Assembly (NCBI GenBank): GCA_015068245.1
Contig: SVKU01000003.1
Location: forward strand, 1 to 64,000
Source: Oscillospiraceae bacterium
GTDB taxonomy: Bacteria > Bacillota > Clostridia > Oscillospirales > Oscillospiraceae
Direction: 5' to 3'
DNA length: 64,000 nt
Made by a program: the position numbers and the translations under genes. The notes beneath the pieces were generated by a model. The model was not told where the DNA came from. It searched no databases and was given only the letters and a program-made list of their open reading frames with translations. Within the stretch, counting starts at the first letter, position 1. Each line of letters starts with the position of its first letter. This document shows positions 42,821-51,166 of this stretch, piece by piece.

Positions 42821-44073
42821 TACTTCTCCCTGATGATCTCTTCCAGCACTCGGGCTGAGGAATTACCATCTTCCAAAGGATTGAATTTTTCGTTAAAAGC
42901 TTTGTACGCATCATCGTAATGAAAATCCATGTTTTTGACAGCGTCCACAAGCTCATCCTGATTCATAACAATGGGGAAAGGCAGGGTGCGTATATCAAAA
43001 TAGAAGCCCCTTATTTCGTCAGCGTATTCGTCAAGGTCGAAGGTAAAGAGAATGACCGGACGTTTCAGGTTGGCAAAGTCGAAGAAAACGCTGGAATAGT
43101 CGGTTATAAGCAGGTCGCTGACAATGTACAGGTCGTTGATATCTTCTTCTGCAATAGCGTCCAGCACAAAGCCGTCCATGGCGGAAAAGTCTACCTCACC
43201 CCGTACAAGATAATGGGTGCGGAACAGGATAACGTATTCGTCGCCCAACTCTGCCTTAAGACGGTCAAAGTCCAGGGGGATCTGGGGCATGTCCCGGTTA
43301 TTGAGATGATTGTCCCGGAAAGTGGGAGCATAAAGAATAACCTTTTTATCCTCGGGAATACCGTATTTTGCCTTGACACGTTTTACGTCTTCGTCCGTGT
43401 AGTTTAAAAGAAAATCATTTCGGGGATAGCCTTTTTGCAGAATGATATCCTCCACACCGGCCTTGTCCAGCGCAAAGGCAGAAGTCAGCTTTTCGGTATA
43501 AAAATCAGAGGGGGACAGGAAATAGTCATACTTTCTTGCACGGCTCATGTACCGTTCGTGTATCTGCTCGATGGTCATGTTCTCGTTGCCGTCAACGTCA
43601 ATATCGCAGCCCAGACGTTTCAGCGGAGTACCGTGCCATGTCTGTACGATGACCTGACCGTCCTGATGAACCATGTAGTCAGGCGTAATGGAGTTGGTGA
43701 TTATGTAGCCGGCTTTCATCATAACCCGGCGGTGTTTAATGGTGTTGTACTTAACGGTTTTGGTGCGTTTGCTGTCCGGCAAAGACAGGCGGTGCAGTCG
43801 GTAACGCTCGGGATGGGTGGCAGGTTTTTTGAATGCCCAAACAAAGCGGTAGTCGTTATACTTCGGGTCACGCAGCATCTGTTCGTACAAAGCACGGGGG
43901 TTGCAGGCGTACTTGCCGCCAAAATAAGAACTGAACAGTATCAGCTTATCGTCTACCTTATTGGTTTTGTCCAGCACGGAGTGATAGACCCTTTTTGCGG
44001 TCTGCCACAATACAGAGTTGGCTTTAAAACTCTCGTAATGCTCACGGCGTCTGGTAGCCTGTTCGTTAGTCAT
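42820..44073 (-). CDS. CDP-glycerol glycerophosphotransferase family protein (TagB/TagF-like)
   Basis: The 417-residue enzyme would add glycerol-phosphate units to a lipid-linked acceptor at the inner membrane face. Hallmarks are QTWHGTPLKRLG, LSPSDFYTEKL, ILYAPTFRDN, LFRTHY and LLITDYSSVFFDFANLKRPVI. CDP-glycerol should come from TagD, encoded just upstream. The length fits TagB (one-unit primase) rather than the larger TagF polymerase. The ATG at 44073 has AAGGAG 7 bases upstream and overlaps tagD by 8 bp. Confidence 0.92.
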   Translation of the reverse strand: MTNEQATRRREHYESFKANSVLWQTAKRVYHSVLDKTNKVDDKLILFSSYFGGKYACNPRALYEQMLRDPKYNDYRFVWAFKKPATHPERYRLHRLSLPDSKRTKTVKYNTIKHRRVMMKAGYIITNSITPDYMVHQDGQVIVQTWHGTPLKRLGCDIDVDGNENMTIEQIHERYMSRARKYDYFLSPSDFYTEKLTSAFALDKAGVEDIILQKGYPRNDFLLNYTDEDVKRVKAKYGIPEDKKVILYAPTFRDNHLNNRDMPQIPLDFDRLKAELGDEYVILFRTHYLVRGEVDFSAMDGFVLDAIAEEDINDLYIVSDLLITDYSSVFFDFANLKRPVILFTFDLDEYADEIRGFYFDIRTLPFPIVMNQDELVDAVKNMDFHYDDAYKAFNEKFNPLEDGNSSARVLEEIIREK

Positions 44074-44473
44074 TGGACTGCTCCTTATTACCAAGCTGCT
44101 GCTTGATCTGAGTGGTGGATATTTCGGGAGTTCTGGGGAAGTAAACCACTTCACAGTAGTCTTTGAGGAAATCAAACTTGCCTTCCCAGTCGCTTCCCAT
44201 GGCAAAAACGTCTACTTTGAACTCCTGAACATCATTTATCTTCTGGTCCCAGTCATTTTCGGGAATTACGAGGTCAACATAGCGGACCGCTTCCAACAGC
44301 TGCTTGCGCTGCTCATAGCTGAAATAGCACTTTTTGCCTTTTTTTTCGCTGTTGAACTCGTCGGTGGACAGAGCAACGATGAGGTAATCGCCCAAAGCCT
44401 TTGCCCGACGAAGAAGGTTAATGTGTCCGTAGTGCAGCAGGTCATAAGTACCGTAAGTGATAACTTTTTTCAT
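44066..44473 (-). CDS. tagD: Glycerol-3-phosphate cytidylyltransferase TagD
   Basis: The 135-residue enzyme makes CDP-glycerol from CTP and glycerol-3-phosphate. The nucleotidyltransferase motif HYGHINLL is at residues 14-21 within TYGTYDLLHYGH, and the second signature RTPEISTTQIK is at the end. The usual form is RTxGISTT, so one glycine is Glu here. The ATG at 44473 has TGGAG upstream. It supplies the glycerophosphotransferase encoded next. Confidence 0.95.
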   Translation of the reverse strand: MKKVITYGTYDLLHYGHINLLRRAKALGDYLIVALSTDEFNSEKKGKKCYFSYEQRKQLLEAVRYVDLVIPENDWDQKINDVQEFKVDVFAMGSDWEGKFDFLKDYCEVVYFPRTPEISTTQIKQQLGNKEQSND

Positions 44474-44488
44474 TTCGTTCTCCATTCA

Positions 44489-45295
44489 TCATTCATCTGA
44501 GATCAGAATTGTTTTTTCAATCTCAAAATGGCCGCTTTTGTCTTCGGGAGGCATCAGATAATCTCCATACATGTTGGTCAACGCTGCATGAGGGTCGGCA
44601 GGTGCAAAAACGGTCATGTTTTCAAAACTCAATTCGCAGCCGTCACCCAGCCACTGTTTGCGGTAGGTCTCATTGGGAAAACCGTGGCAGCCGTGTACGG
44701 TGCAGTACAGCTTGCCGTCTGCAAGCTTACCGAAAACAGAAACAACAGCATTGCGCAGCTTTATCAGTGCGGAAATCGGCAGAAGGCTAAGCAGCCGATA
44801 AAGAGCACGCATGTACTTTTTTGTGTAGCCGCAGCAAAAATCCATACCGGAGCGGGTCATCAAGGCACAGCTGATGACTTCCACGGCCTTGAACATCAGC
44901 TTGCCTGCAGTGCCGTCGGGACAGGGATCGAGAGGAAATATGTCGATATATATGCCTTTTTCCATGTCGACGTTTTCCAGATAGCTTTCGCATACGGCGG
45001 TGCCTTTCAGCCGTATTTTGGAAAAACCAAAGACGTAATTGGGTTCAGTATCGTGGCACTGATAAAAGTAACAGTCGTGCTGAGAAACAGCCATCAAGGC
45101 TTTGAGCCTTTCAAAATCCGCTCTCGGCATAGCAACATCAATGTCATCGTCCCACGGAATGAAGCCGCCGTGACGGACAGCACCGAGAAGCGTGCCTGCA
45201 ACTATGTAGTATTTGAGACCGTTTTCCCGACAAAGATTATCGAAAAATCTGAGTATTTCAAGCTCGGTCAATTGTAATTGACGAAGGGCTCTCAT
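44489..45295 (-). CDS. LicD-family phosphotransferase
   Basis: The 268-residue protein has the LicD nucleotidyltransferase-like core: YYIVAGTLLGAVRHGGFIPWDDDIDVAM near residues 29-56, with the Asp triplet as metal ligands, and IYIDIFPLDPCPD further on. LicD proteins attach phosphocholine or related phospho-groups to teichoic acid or glycans from CDP-linked donors. In this operon it may decorate the polymer; no choline-activating gene is seen. It lies 15 bp before tagD. Confidence 0.93.
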   Translation of the reverse strand: MRALRQLQLTELEILRFFDNLCRENGLKYYIVAGTLLGAVRHGGFIPWDDDIDVAMPRADFERLKALMAVSQHDCYFYQCHDTEPNYVFGFSKIRLKGTAVCESYLENVDMEKGIYIDIFPLDPCPDGTAGKLMFKAVEVISCALMTRSGMDFCCGYTKKYMRALYRLLSLLPISALIKLRNAVVSVFGKLADGKLYCTVHGCHGFPNETYRKQWLGDGCELSFENMTVFAPADPHAALTNMYGDYLMPPEDKSGHFEIEKTILISDE

Positions 45296-45302
45296 AATTA
45301 TG

Positions 45303-46415
45303 TCAACCTCTATACATCTGACTCAGCATAGCAGCGGAGTCTTTAATATCGTATCCCTTTTGCCTCAAAATATCGGAGGTGTTGGTGTGTTCGCAACCCC
45401 TTGAGGCAAGAATTACGTTTGCCCAATGCTCGGCATTGTCTTCCAGAGAAAGATAGCTTACGCAGTCGGTCAAAGCGGCTTCCTTAGTTATTGCATCGGA
45501 GAAAAAGCAGCGTATGCCGCTGGCCTGGGCTTCAATTCCCGATACGGGATTGCCTTCGAACAAAGATGGCAGCACAAACACGTCGGAAGCCCAAAGCAGC
45601 TGGGGGATTTTATCTGTAACGCCAAGGAAATGCACGTTGTTTGATACCGAAAGGCTTTCGGCAAGGCGTACTATTTCGCCGTTTGAGTCATCTGCACCGG
45701 CAAGAAGCAGTTGGGCTGAGGGGTCGTTTTTCAGAATACGAGTAAAAACTTCCAAAAGGAATGTTTGGTTTTTCTGGCTGCATATCCTTCCCACGCAGCA
45801 AAGGGTAAAATTGTTGCCGAGACACAGTGTCGCGCGGGTTTCTTCCCGCTGCTTTTGGTCGAAAGCAAAACGACGGAGGTCAACACCGTTGGCAATCATA
45901 AGCGTGCGGGCTGAAATGCTTTCCGGGAACATCCAGTCTGCTGCCACATCGGAACAGGCACAAAAGTGAGTTCCGAACTTTGACATAGTGTTACTTGCAT
46001 ATTTATGAGCAAATTCTTTCAAAAATCGCAATTTACTGGGGCGTAAAGCACCGTTGTGACTGTGGATTATTCTGGTCTTTACGCCTGCTTTTTCGGCAAG
46101 CTTAGCATACTGCATAGCAACACCGTGATATATGTTGAGGTGGATAACATCAAAATTTTCCCGCTCAAGAAAAGCCTTGAATGAGGCCGGAAGAGTCAAA
46201 TTTCTGGTGATTGCAGAAGATGTCCGGTTTGTGGAAAGAAGCACCTTTTCAATGCCGAGTTTTTGCAGCCGGGCATCAAAAACATCGGATTCATTGGTTG
46301 CTGTGACCAGCTTTATCTCAAGCCCGGTGCGATCCAAGGCTTCAAGAATGTTTACAATGAAAGATTCGATACCACCGGAGCCCCATTTTTCGCACCAGAT
46401 ACATATTTTTTTCAT
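45303..46415 (-). CDS. Glycosyltransferase family 4 (GT-B fold)
   Basis: The 370-residue enzyme begins KKICIWCEKWGSGGIESFIVNIL, the glycine-rich acceptor loop of GT4. The donor domain has CCVGRICSQKNQTFLLEVF, HFLGVTDKIPQLLWASDVFVLPSLFEGNPVSGIEAQASG, where the E-x7-E region binds the nucleotide sugar. It probably adds one sugar of the linkage unit or side chain. The ATG at 46415 overlaps the upstream stop by 4 bp and has GGAGG 8 bases upstream. Confidence 0.9.
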   Translation of the reverse strand: MKKICIWCEKWGSGGIESFIVNILEALDRTGLEIKLVTATNESDVFDARLQKLGIEKVLLSTNRTSSAITRNLTLPASFKAFLERENFDVIHLNIYHGVAMQYAKLAEKAGVKTRIIHSHNGALRPSKLRFLKEFAHKYASNTMSKFGTHFCACSDVAADWMFPESISARTLMIANGVDLRRFAFDQKQREETRATLCLGNNFTLCCVGRICSQKNQTFLLEVFTRILKNDPSAQLLLAGADDSNGEIVRLAESLSVSNNVHFLGVTDKIPQLLWASDVFVLPSLFEGNPVSGIEAQASGIRCFFSDAITKEAALTDCVSYLSLEDNAEHWANVILASRGCEHTNTSDILRQKGYDIKDSAAMLSQMYRG

Positions 46416-47467
46416 ATCAGGTCCTCCAGATCGCCACGTTTCCTTTTCTGGATCATGCGCTGGACTGCGGGCAGCATGGCAGCGGTCAGCCAATTAAAAC
46501 CAAGGGAGGCGGGAAGAAAAACAGGACGCATAAGCGCAGCAAACTTTTTCCCGACAGAGCCAATGGCGGTCATCTCTGCCAGGGCTGTACCCTTTGCCAT
46601 CGATTTGCAGAAAGTTCTGTATCCATCCCAGACGGACAAAACCTTTAGCTGATTTTTATAAAAACCAGTACCTTTGCCTATGGCTTCTGCTGAGTGCATC
46701 AGCGCTGTAAATGCATAGGCGCACAGCAGTTCCTCGGCCTCGAATGCCATATTTATGTAAACTTCGTTGCCTGCGTGGACATCAACAAAGGCATTTATAA
46801 AGGTATAGCTTTCATCAGATGCCACAGCGGTGCGCATGATGGAGTTTTTGCGCTGGACATAGCGATAAAGGCTTGCCTTGATCGTAACCGCTTTTTTCAC
46901 CTGTGTTGCCACGGCGGTATTGAACATATAATCCTCGCCGCTGTTCATCATAAACGATGCACCTGCAGCTTCGATGACAGAACGGCGGTACAGCTTGTTC
47001 CAAAGTTCGGGAGAACGTGTCACACAGCCCAGCCACCAGCTGCCGGCGGTATCCCAAACATCGTTGTCGAGAGCAAGAACGCTGCTGTCTGTTTTTGTTT
47101 TAAAAACTTTATCGTAGTCGCACATGGCGATATCGGCGTTGTATTTTTCAACAGCTGTGAGCAGGGTTGCGATAAACTCCGGTACCACATAGTCATCTGC
47201 GTCCACAAATGCGATATACTCGCTGTCGGCTGCAGCCAAACCGGTGTTCCGGGCAGCAGATACGCCGCCGTTGGGCTGAGTAATAACGGTGAAACGGCTG
47301 TCGCACTCGGCAAAACGGTTTATGATATCGCTGCTTCCGTCGGTTGAACTGTCGTCCACTATGACAAATTGGCAATCTGTAAAGGTTTGATTCTGCAAAC
47401 TCTCCAGACAGCGGGGGAGGAAATCTGCGCAGTTATATACAGGTACAATAATGCTGACTTTTGCCAC
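46412..47467 (-). CDS. Glycosyltransferase family 2
   Basis: The 351-residue enzyme has the GT-A motifs VSIIVPVYNCADFL, DDSSTDGSS, NGGVSAARNTGL and the metal-binding VDADDY. The C-terminus has a hydrophobic stretch that could touch the membrane. The start is GTG at 47467, since AAGGAGG lies 8 bases upstream; the longer open frame to 47539 covers the promoter. It is the first gene of the wall-polymer operon. Confidence 0.9.
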   Translation of the reverse strand: MAKVSIIVPVYNCADFLPRCLESLQNQTFTDCQFVIVDDSSTDGSSDIINRFAECDSRFTVITQPNGGVSAARNTGLAAADSEYIAFVDADDYVVPEFIATLLTAVEKYNADIAMCDYDKVFKTKTDSSVLALDNDVWDTAGSWWLGCVTRSPELWNKLYRRSVIEAAGASFMMNSGEDYMFNTAVATQVKKAVTIKASLYRYVQRKNSIMRTAVASDESYTFINAFVDVHAGNEVYINMAFEAEELLCAYAFTALMHSAEAIGKGTGFYKNQLKVLSVWDGYRTFCKSMAKGTALAEMTAIGSVGKKFAALMRPVFLPASLGFNWLTAAMLPAVQRMIQKRKRGDLEDLI

Positions 47468-47510
47468 GGCTGTTCCCTCCTTAAAATTCGACATATTATC
47501 ACAACATATT

Positions 47511-47539
47511 ATTCTATCATATAATCCACACATAATCAA
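47511..47539 (-). promoter_or_regulatory. Promoter of the wall-polymer operon
   Basis: On the minus strand TTGATT (47539-47534), 17 bp and TAGAAT (47516-47511) lie 44 bases before the GTG start. Confidence 0.6.
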
Positions 47540-47674
47540 CAGGAAGCAGATACCGACCGGTTTGTGTTGAACTGACAGTCCGGAACACAGGAGGTTTTAT
47601 CAAACGTTGATGTGAGCGGAATAATATGATAAAGTGAGGTTGAAGAATGAGACTATTTAAAAGAGTGTGATTGT

Positions 47675-48013
47675 ATGAAAAAGTTGATTACCTGGACTTT
47701 GCTGGCAATGCTCCTGATGATTGGTTTCCCATGGATTGCAGTGGAATTTGCAGGTAGTGCAGGAATGGCAATTTGCTTTATATTGTTTTATGCGGTTAAT
47801 CCTTTGTTTTCAGTGGTGTGCGGTGTTTCTGCCGGCAAGAACATCAGGCAATTGTATGCACTGCCTGTTATTACAGTAGTATTGTTCTTGACAGGGGTAT
47901 GGCTGTTCTTTGAAATTGCCGAAAGTGCGTTCCTGTTGTATGGCGGGTGCTATCTCATTATCGGTATTATTGCCATGCTGATAAGTGCTTTTGCGAACAA
48001 AAGAAAAAAGTAG
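47675..48013 (+). CDS. Small membrane protein of unknown function
   Basis: The 112-residue protein has about four hydrophobic helices (residues 6-24, 30-50, 62-80 and 86-105) joined by short loops and a basic tail ANKRKK. No family was recognised. The ribosome site is weak (AGAGTG), and there is no operon partner: the wall-polymer operon diverges on one side and a repeat block follows on the other. Confidence 0.6.
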   Translation: MKKLITWTLLAMLLMIGFPWIAVEFAGSAGMAICFILFYAVNPLFSVVCGVSAGKNIRQLYALPVITVVLFLTGVWLFFEIAESAFLLYGGCYLIIGIIAMLISAFANKRKK

Positions 48014-48059
48014 TTCCAAGGTAATTGGGAGCAAATTATAACGTACTACATCAGCTTTC

Positions 48060-48126
48060 ATCTCCTGATCCCTACGCCCTAACTACTGATCCCTAAAAAA
48101 AAGACACCCCGTAGGGTGTCTTTTTT
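48060..48126 (-). terminator. Repeat words and terminator of the redox operon
   Basis: The perfect 13-bp stem 48097-48109/48114-48126 with CGTA loop ends in T-runs on both strands and closes the minus-strand redox operon. Next to it, 48064-48094 carries CTGATCCCT twice, the inverse of words in the block at 19.39 kb. Confidence 0.9.
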
Positions 48127-48136
48127 GTTTTGGAAG

Positions 48137-48781
48137 TTATCTTCTTCTGCTTCTGCGGCCGCCTTCTGCGTTGAAGGAACCAACAGCAACGGGAGCTTCG
48201 GGAAGTCTGGGCTTGATAGCGCCATACTTCTTGAAAACTTCGGGATACTGTTCCAGGCACTTGCCGCACTTGGTGCACTTTTCTTCATCAACAACGCTGA
48301 TGAGACCGGCACCGCCGGCGATTGCGCCTTCGGGGCAGATGGAGATGTCCTCGTTGCCGGTGCAGGCAGCGGGATCGGCATAAACGGTGTAGTAGCTCTT
48401 GCAGGCCAGAGCGGTGCAGCGCTTTCTCTTGATGTGCATTTCCCACTCTTCGCTGTACAGCTCGATGGACTTCAGAACACGCTTGGCAGCTTCGGCGGTG
48501 AGTTCGCAGCCGAGGGTTACCAGTGCATCAAGCAGCTCCTTGAGCAGCTCCAGGTCTTCGCTTTCGCCGAGACCGGTGGTATCGTCTTCAACGATACGGA
48601 TGATCTGCCACAGACCGTCACGGCAGGGAACGGTCTTGCCGCAGGCATCTTTACGAGCCTGTTCAACGACCTTCAGAGCCCAGTCTACGGGGCAGACTTC
48701 AGGAGCCTTGTTGATGATTTCGTCAATGGAAGGCAGCAGGGCGGCTTTTTCCTTGCAGCCTGTGATTTCAAGCTTTTTCAT
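48137..48781 (-). CDS. NuoF-like iron-sulfur fragment with ferredoxin domain
   Basis: The 214-residue soluble protein lacks the flavin and NADH part of NuoF and begins near its C-terminal cluster domain: EVCPVDWALKVVEQARKDACGKTVPCRDGL carries Cys residues comparable to the SCGKCxPCR motif. A Cys-rich ferredoxin-type part follows (CTALACKSYYTVYADPAACTGNEDISICPEGAIAGG is divided here only in text by residues 122-157; then CTKCGKCLEQYPEVF). A basic tail RRSRRR ends it. With the upstream flavoprotein it probably forms a small electron-transfer complex; the partners are unknown. Confidence 0.75.
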   Translation of the reverse strand: MKKLEITGCKEKAALLPSIDEIINKAPEVCPVDWALKVVEQARKDACGKTVPCRDGLWQIIRIVEDDTTGLGESEDLELLKELLDALVTLGCELTAEAAKRVLKSIELYSEEWEMHIKRKRCTALACKSYYTVYADPAACTGNEDISICPEGAIAGGAGLISVVDEEKCTKCGKCLEQYPEVFKKYGAIKPRLPEAPVAVGSFNAEGGRRSRRR

Positions 48782-48802
48782 TAAAATTGACCTCCCTGTT
48801 GA

Positions 48803-50935
48803 TTACTTGTTTTCGTAAGCGGTCCAGATATCGACCTGGGTGATGGGTACACGGAGGTCGCACTGGAGGCAGCGGCTGGATTCGCACTTTGCCTGCTCGT
48901 CGGTCAGACCGTCACTGATGGGCAGGAAGTTGTCGCGGCGAGCCTCTGCGGGCTTAACAGCCATTTCCTGACGTTCCAGCTTGCCGAAGCCTTCGATCTT
49001 GCCGATCTCAGGATTCAGTTCACGTTCGATCAGGGTTTCGTCGATAATGCCGTCGCCGCCGAGGTACTTGTCGATGACGGGTACGCATTCACGGGCGCTG
49101 GCAATAGCGTTGATAACGAACTTGGTACCGGTGATAACGTCGCCTGCGCAGAATACGCCGTCAACGCTGGTGTTGAAGCCGCTGTTGCCGGTGGCGGGAT
49201 CAATGGGATAACCGAAGCGGTTCAGCTCAAGGCCGAATTCATCGGTCAGACCGGTAACCTGACCTGCTGCGAATACGATGGAGTCGCAGGGGATGGTGTA
49301 GGTGGAATCGGGGATAGCATCTTCAACCAGAGCACGGGTCTCGGGATGGAAGTAGAAGCTGTTGATCTTGTGAACCTGCAGGCCGACGACCTTGTCGTTT
49401 TCGTCGCCGAGGATAGCTTCGTTGCTGTGGCTGTCGAACAGGTTTACACCGTCTTCGAGGCCGAGGTCACGTTCTTCGGGAGAAGCCTGGGAAGCGTTGG
49501 CTTCGAGGCAGACTACGTTAACGGTCTTGCCCATACGGATAAGGGTGCAGGCTACGTCGAAAGCAACGTTGCCGCCGCCGATAACGTTAACTGTGTCGCC
49601 CAGTTCGATGGGCAGACCAAGACGGTTGGCACGGAGCAGGTCAACAGCGGTGTAGACGTTGGGCAGGTTTGCGCCGGGCAGATAACCCAGCTTCTTGCCA
49701 ACGGAGGTGCCGAGAGCAACCAGAACTGCGTCGTAATCGGCCTTCAGAGCCTTGACATCGGTAATGGGGTGGCTGCATTCGATCTTAACGCCGGAATCTT
49801 CGATAACCTTGACTTCTGCCAGAACGTCCTTCTGGGGGATACGGTATTCGGGCATGCCGCCGGTCATGTGGCCGCCGGGAATGTGCTGCTTTTCGAATAC
49901 GGTAACGTCGTGGCCCAGCTTGTTCAGGTAGTAAGCGGCGGTAAGACCGCAGGGACCTGCGCCGACAACGGCAACTTTCTTGCCGGTACGGGCCTTGGTG
50001 GCGATGTATTTTTCTTTCCAAACCTGCTCGGTGTCGTGCTCAACGGCATAACGCTTCAGGTTGCGGATGGAAATGGGGGAGTTCAGCTTGTCACGCTTAC
50101 AGCCGGTTTCGCACTTGTTGTTGCAGACATAGCCAAGAGCGTGGGGGAAGGGAACCTTCTCACGGATGATACCGACAGCTTCGCTGTAGTTGCCCTGATT
50201 GATGGCACGAATGTAACCGGGGATGTCGATATGAGCGGGACATTCGACTTTACAGGGAACGAGACGCTCTTCACGGGGCAGCTCGGCATTGAAGATGCCA
50301 TCGGCATCGACCAGAGCACCGGTGGGACATACTTCGACGCAGGCGGAGCAGAAACGGCAGTCGGCGTCTACCAGAGGCAGATCGAACTCGGTGCCGATAT
50401 AGGTTTCATCGCCCTTCTTGCGGTAGTCAAGGATCTTGACGCCGCGGACTTCCTGACATACACGGACGCAGCGGCCGCACTGGATGCAGCGTTCCATTTC
50501 GCGAACGATGACAGGGTTGTTGGTATTGATCTTGTGGGTGGCCTTTTCGGACAGCGTGTCGCGCAGACGGGCGTTGACGGTGCCCAGGTACTGCATCAGA
50601 GCCTGAAGCTCGCAGTTGAGGTATGCCTTACAAGCAGTACAGTCGTGGGGATGACCGGCAAGGACAAACTCCATAGCGATGCTGCGGAGGCTCTTGAGAC
50701 GGGCGGTCTCGGTAACGACTTTCATGCCTTCCTTGACCTCGGTCTGGCAGGAGCAGACGGGGTCGCCGCCGTCGATCTCAACTACGCAGAGCTTACAGCC
50801 GCCCTGGGTAGGCAGATCGGGATGGGTGCAGATGTGAGGTATGTAGATACCGGCAGCCAGAGACGCTTCGAGAACGCTCTGACCGGGCTCTGCCTCGATC
50901 TGAGTGCCGTTTATAAACAAAGTGATTTTGTCCAT
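48803..50935 (-). CDS. NuoG-N-terminal / GltD-like FAD iron-sulfur oxidoreductase
   Basis: The 710-residue protein combines a 2Fe-2S domain (Cys 36, 47, 50, 61), a NuoG-type His/Cys cluster (HPHDCTACKAYLNC), two 4Fe-4S clusters (CIQCGRCVRVC, CRFCSACVEVC), and a GltD-like part with its own cluster cysteines (CKVECPAHIDIPG, CNNKCETGCKR), FAD motif VAVVGAGPCGLTAAYYL and NAD(P) motif NVIGGGNVAFDVA. It should move electrons between NAD(P)H and ferredoxin-like carriers. The ATG at 50935 has AAGGAG 9 bases upstream; the longer frame is promoter DNA. The NuoF-like gene follows 21 bp downstream. Confidence 0.88.
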   Translation of the reverse strand: MDKITLFINGTQIEAEPGQSVLEASLAAGIYIPHICTHPDLPTQGGCKLCVVEIDGGDPVCSCQTEVKEGMKVVTETARLKSLRSIAMEFVLAGHPHDCTACKAYLNCELQALMQYLGTVNARLRDTLSEKATHKINTNNPVIVREMERCIQCGRCVRVCQEVRGVKILDYRKKGDETYIGTEFDLPLVDADCRFCSACVEVCPTGALVDADGIFNAELPREERLVPCKVECPAHIDIPGYIRAINQGNYSEAVGIIREKVPFPHALGYVCNNKCETGCKRDKLNSPISIRNLKRYAVEHDTEQVWKEKYIATKARTGKKVAVVGAGPCGLTAAYYLNKLGHDVTVFEKQHIPGGHMTGGMPEYRIPQKDVLAEVKVIEDSGVKIECSHPITDVKALKADYDAVLVALGTSVGKKLGYLPGANLPNVYTAVDLLRANRLGLPIELGDTVNVIGGGNVAFDVACTLIRMGKTVNVVCLEANASQASPEERDLGLEDGVNLFDSHSNEAILGDENDKVVGLQVHKINSFYFHPETRALVEDAIPDSTYTIPCDSIVFAAGQVTGLTDEFGLELNRFGYPIDPATGNSGFNTSVDGVFCAGDVITGTKFVINAIASARECVPVIDKYLGGDGIIDETLIERELNPEIGKIEGFGKLERQEMAVKPAEARRDNFLPISDGLTDEQAKCESSRCLQCDLRVPITQVDIWTAYENK

Positions 50936-50972
50936 AAGAAGTAACTCCTTACTTAAATTATTCCTAAATGCC

Positions 50973-51002
50973 ATTGTAGCATAGTTTCGATACTTTTCGC
51001 AA
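50973..51002 (-). promoter_or_regulatory. Promoter of the NuoG/GltD-like operon
   Basis: On the minus strand TTGCGA (51002-50997), 18 bp and TACAAT (50978-50973) precede the start by about 38 bases. No sigma-54 type GG-N10-GC element was found here, although a sigma-54 activator gene is adjacent. Confidence 0.5.
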
Positions 51003-51130
51003 CCTAAATTTGCGCAGGATAGATGTTTATTTTTGGTCAAATCGCCAAATGTGAACCGAAATTGGGGAGGCGAAGGGTTTGCGCACTGCCGATGTGAGCA
51101 GCTTCGGAAAGTCCGCTGCCATTCCGGGGG

Positions 51131-51157
51131 TTCATCAGCTGCTGCGCAGCTGATGAA
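51131..51157. repeat. 12-bp palindrome after the sigma-54 activator gene
   Basis: The arms 51131-51142 and 51146-51157 pair perfectly around a 3-nt loop, 9 bases from the activator stop. No T-run follows, so it may be a repeat remnant or weak transcript end. Confidence 0.5.
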
Positions 51158-51166
51158 ATGATGTAC

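Noticed and set aside
49346..50944. 532-codon plus-strand open frame
   Set aside because: It is antisense to the NuoG/GltD-like gene, whose cluster and FAD motifs are unmistakable.
50936..51130. Sigma-54 promoter for the NuoG/GltD-like operon
   Set aside because: No GG-N10-GC element of the right form was found on the minus strand; a sigma-A-type promoter fits better.
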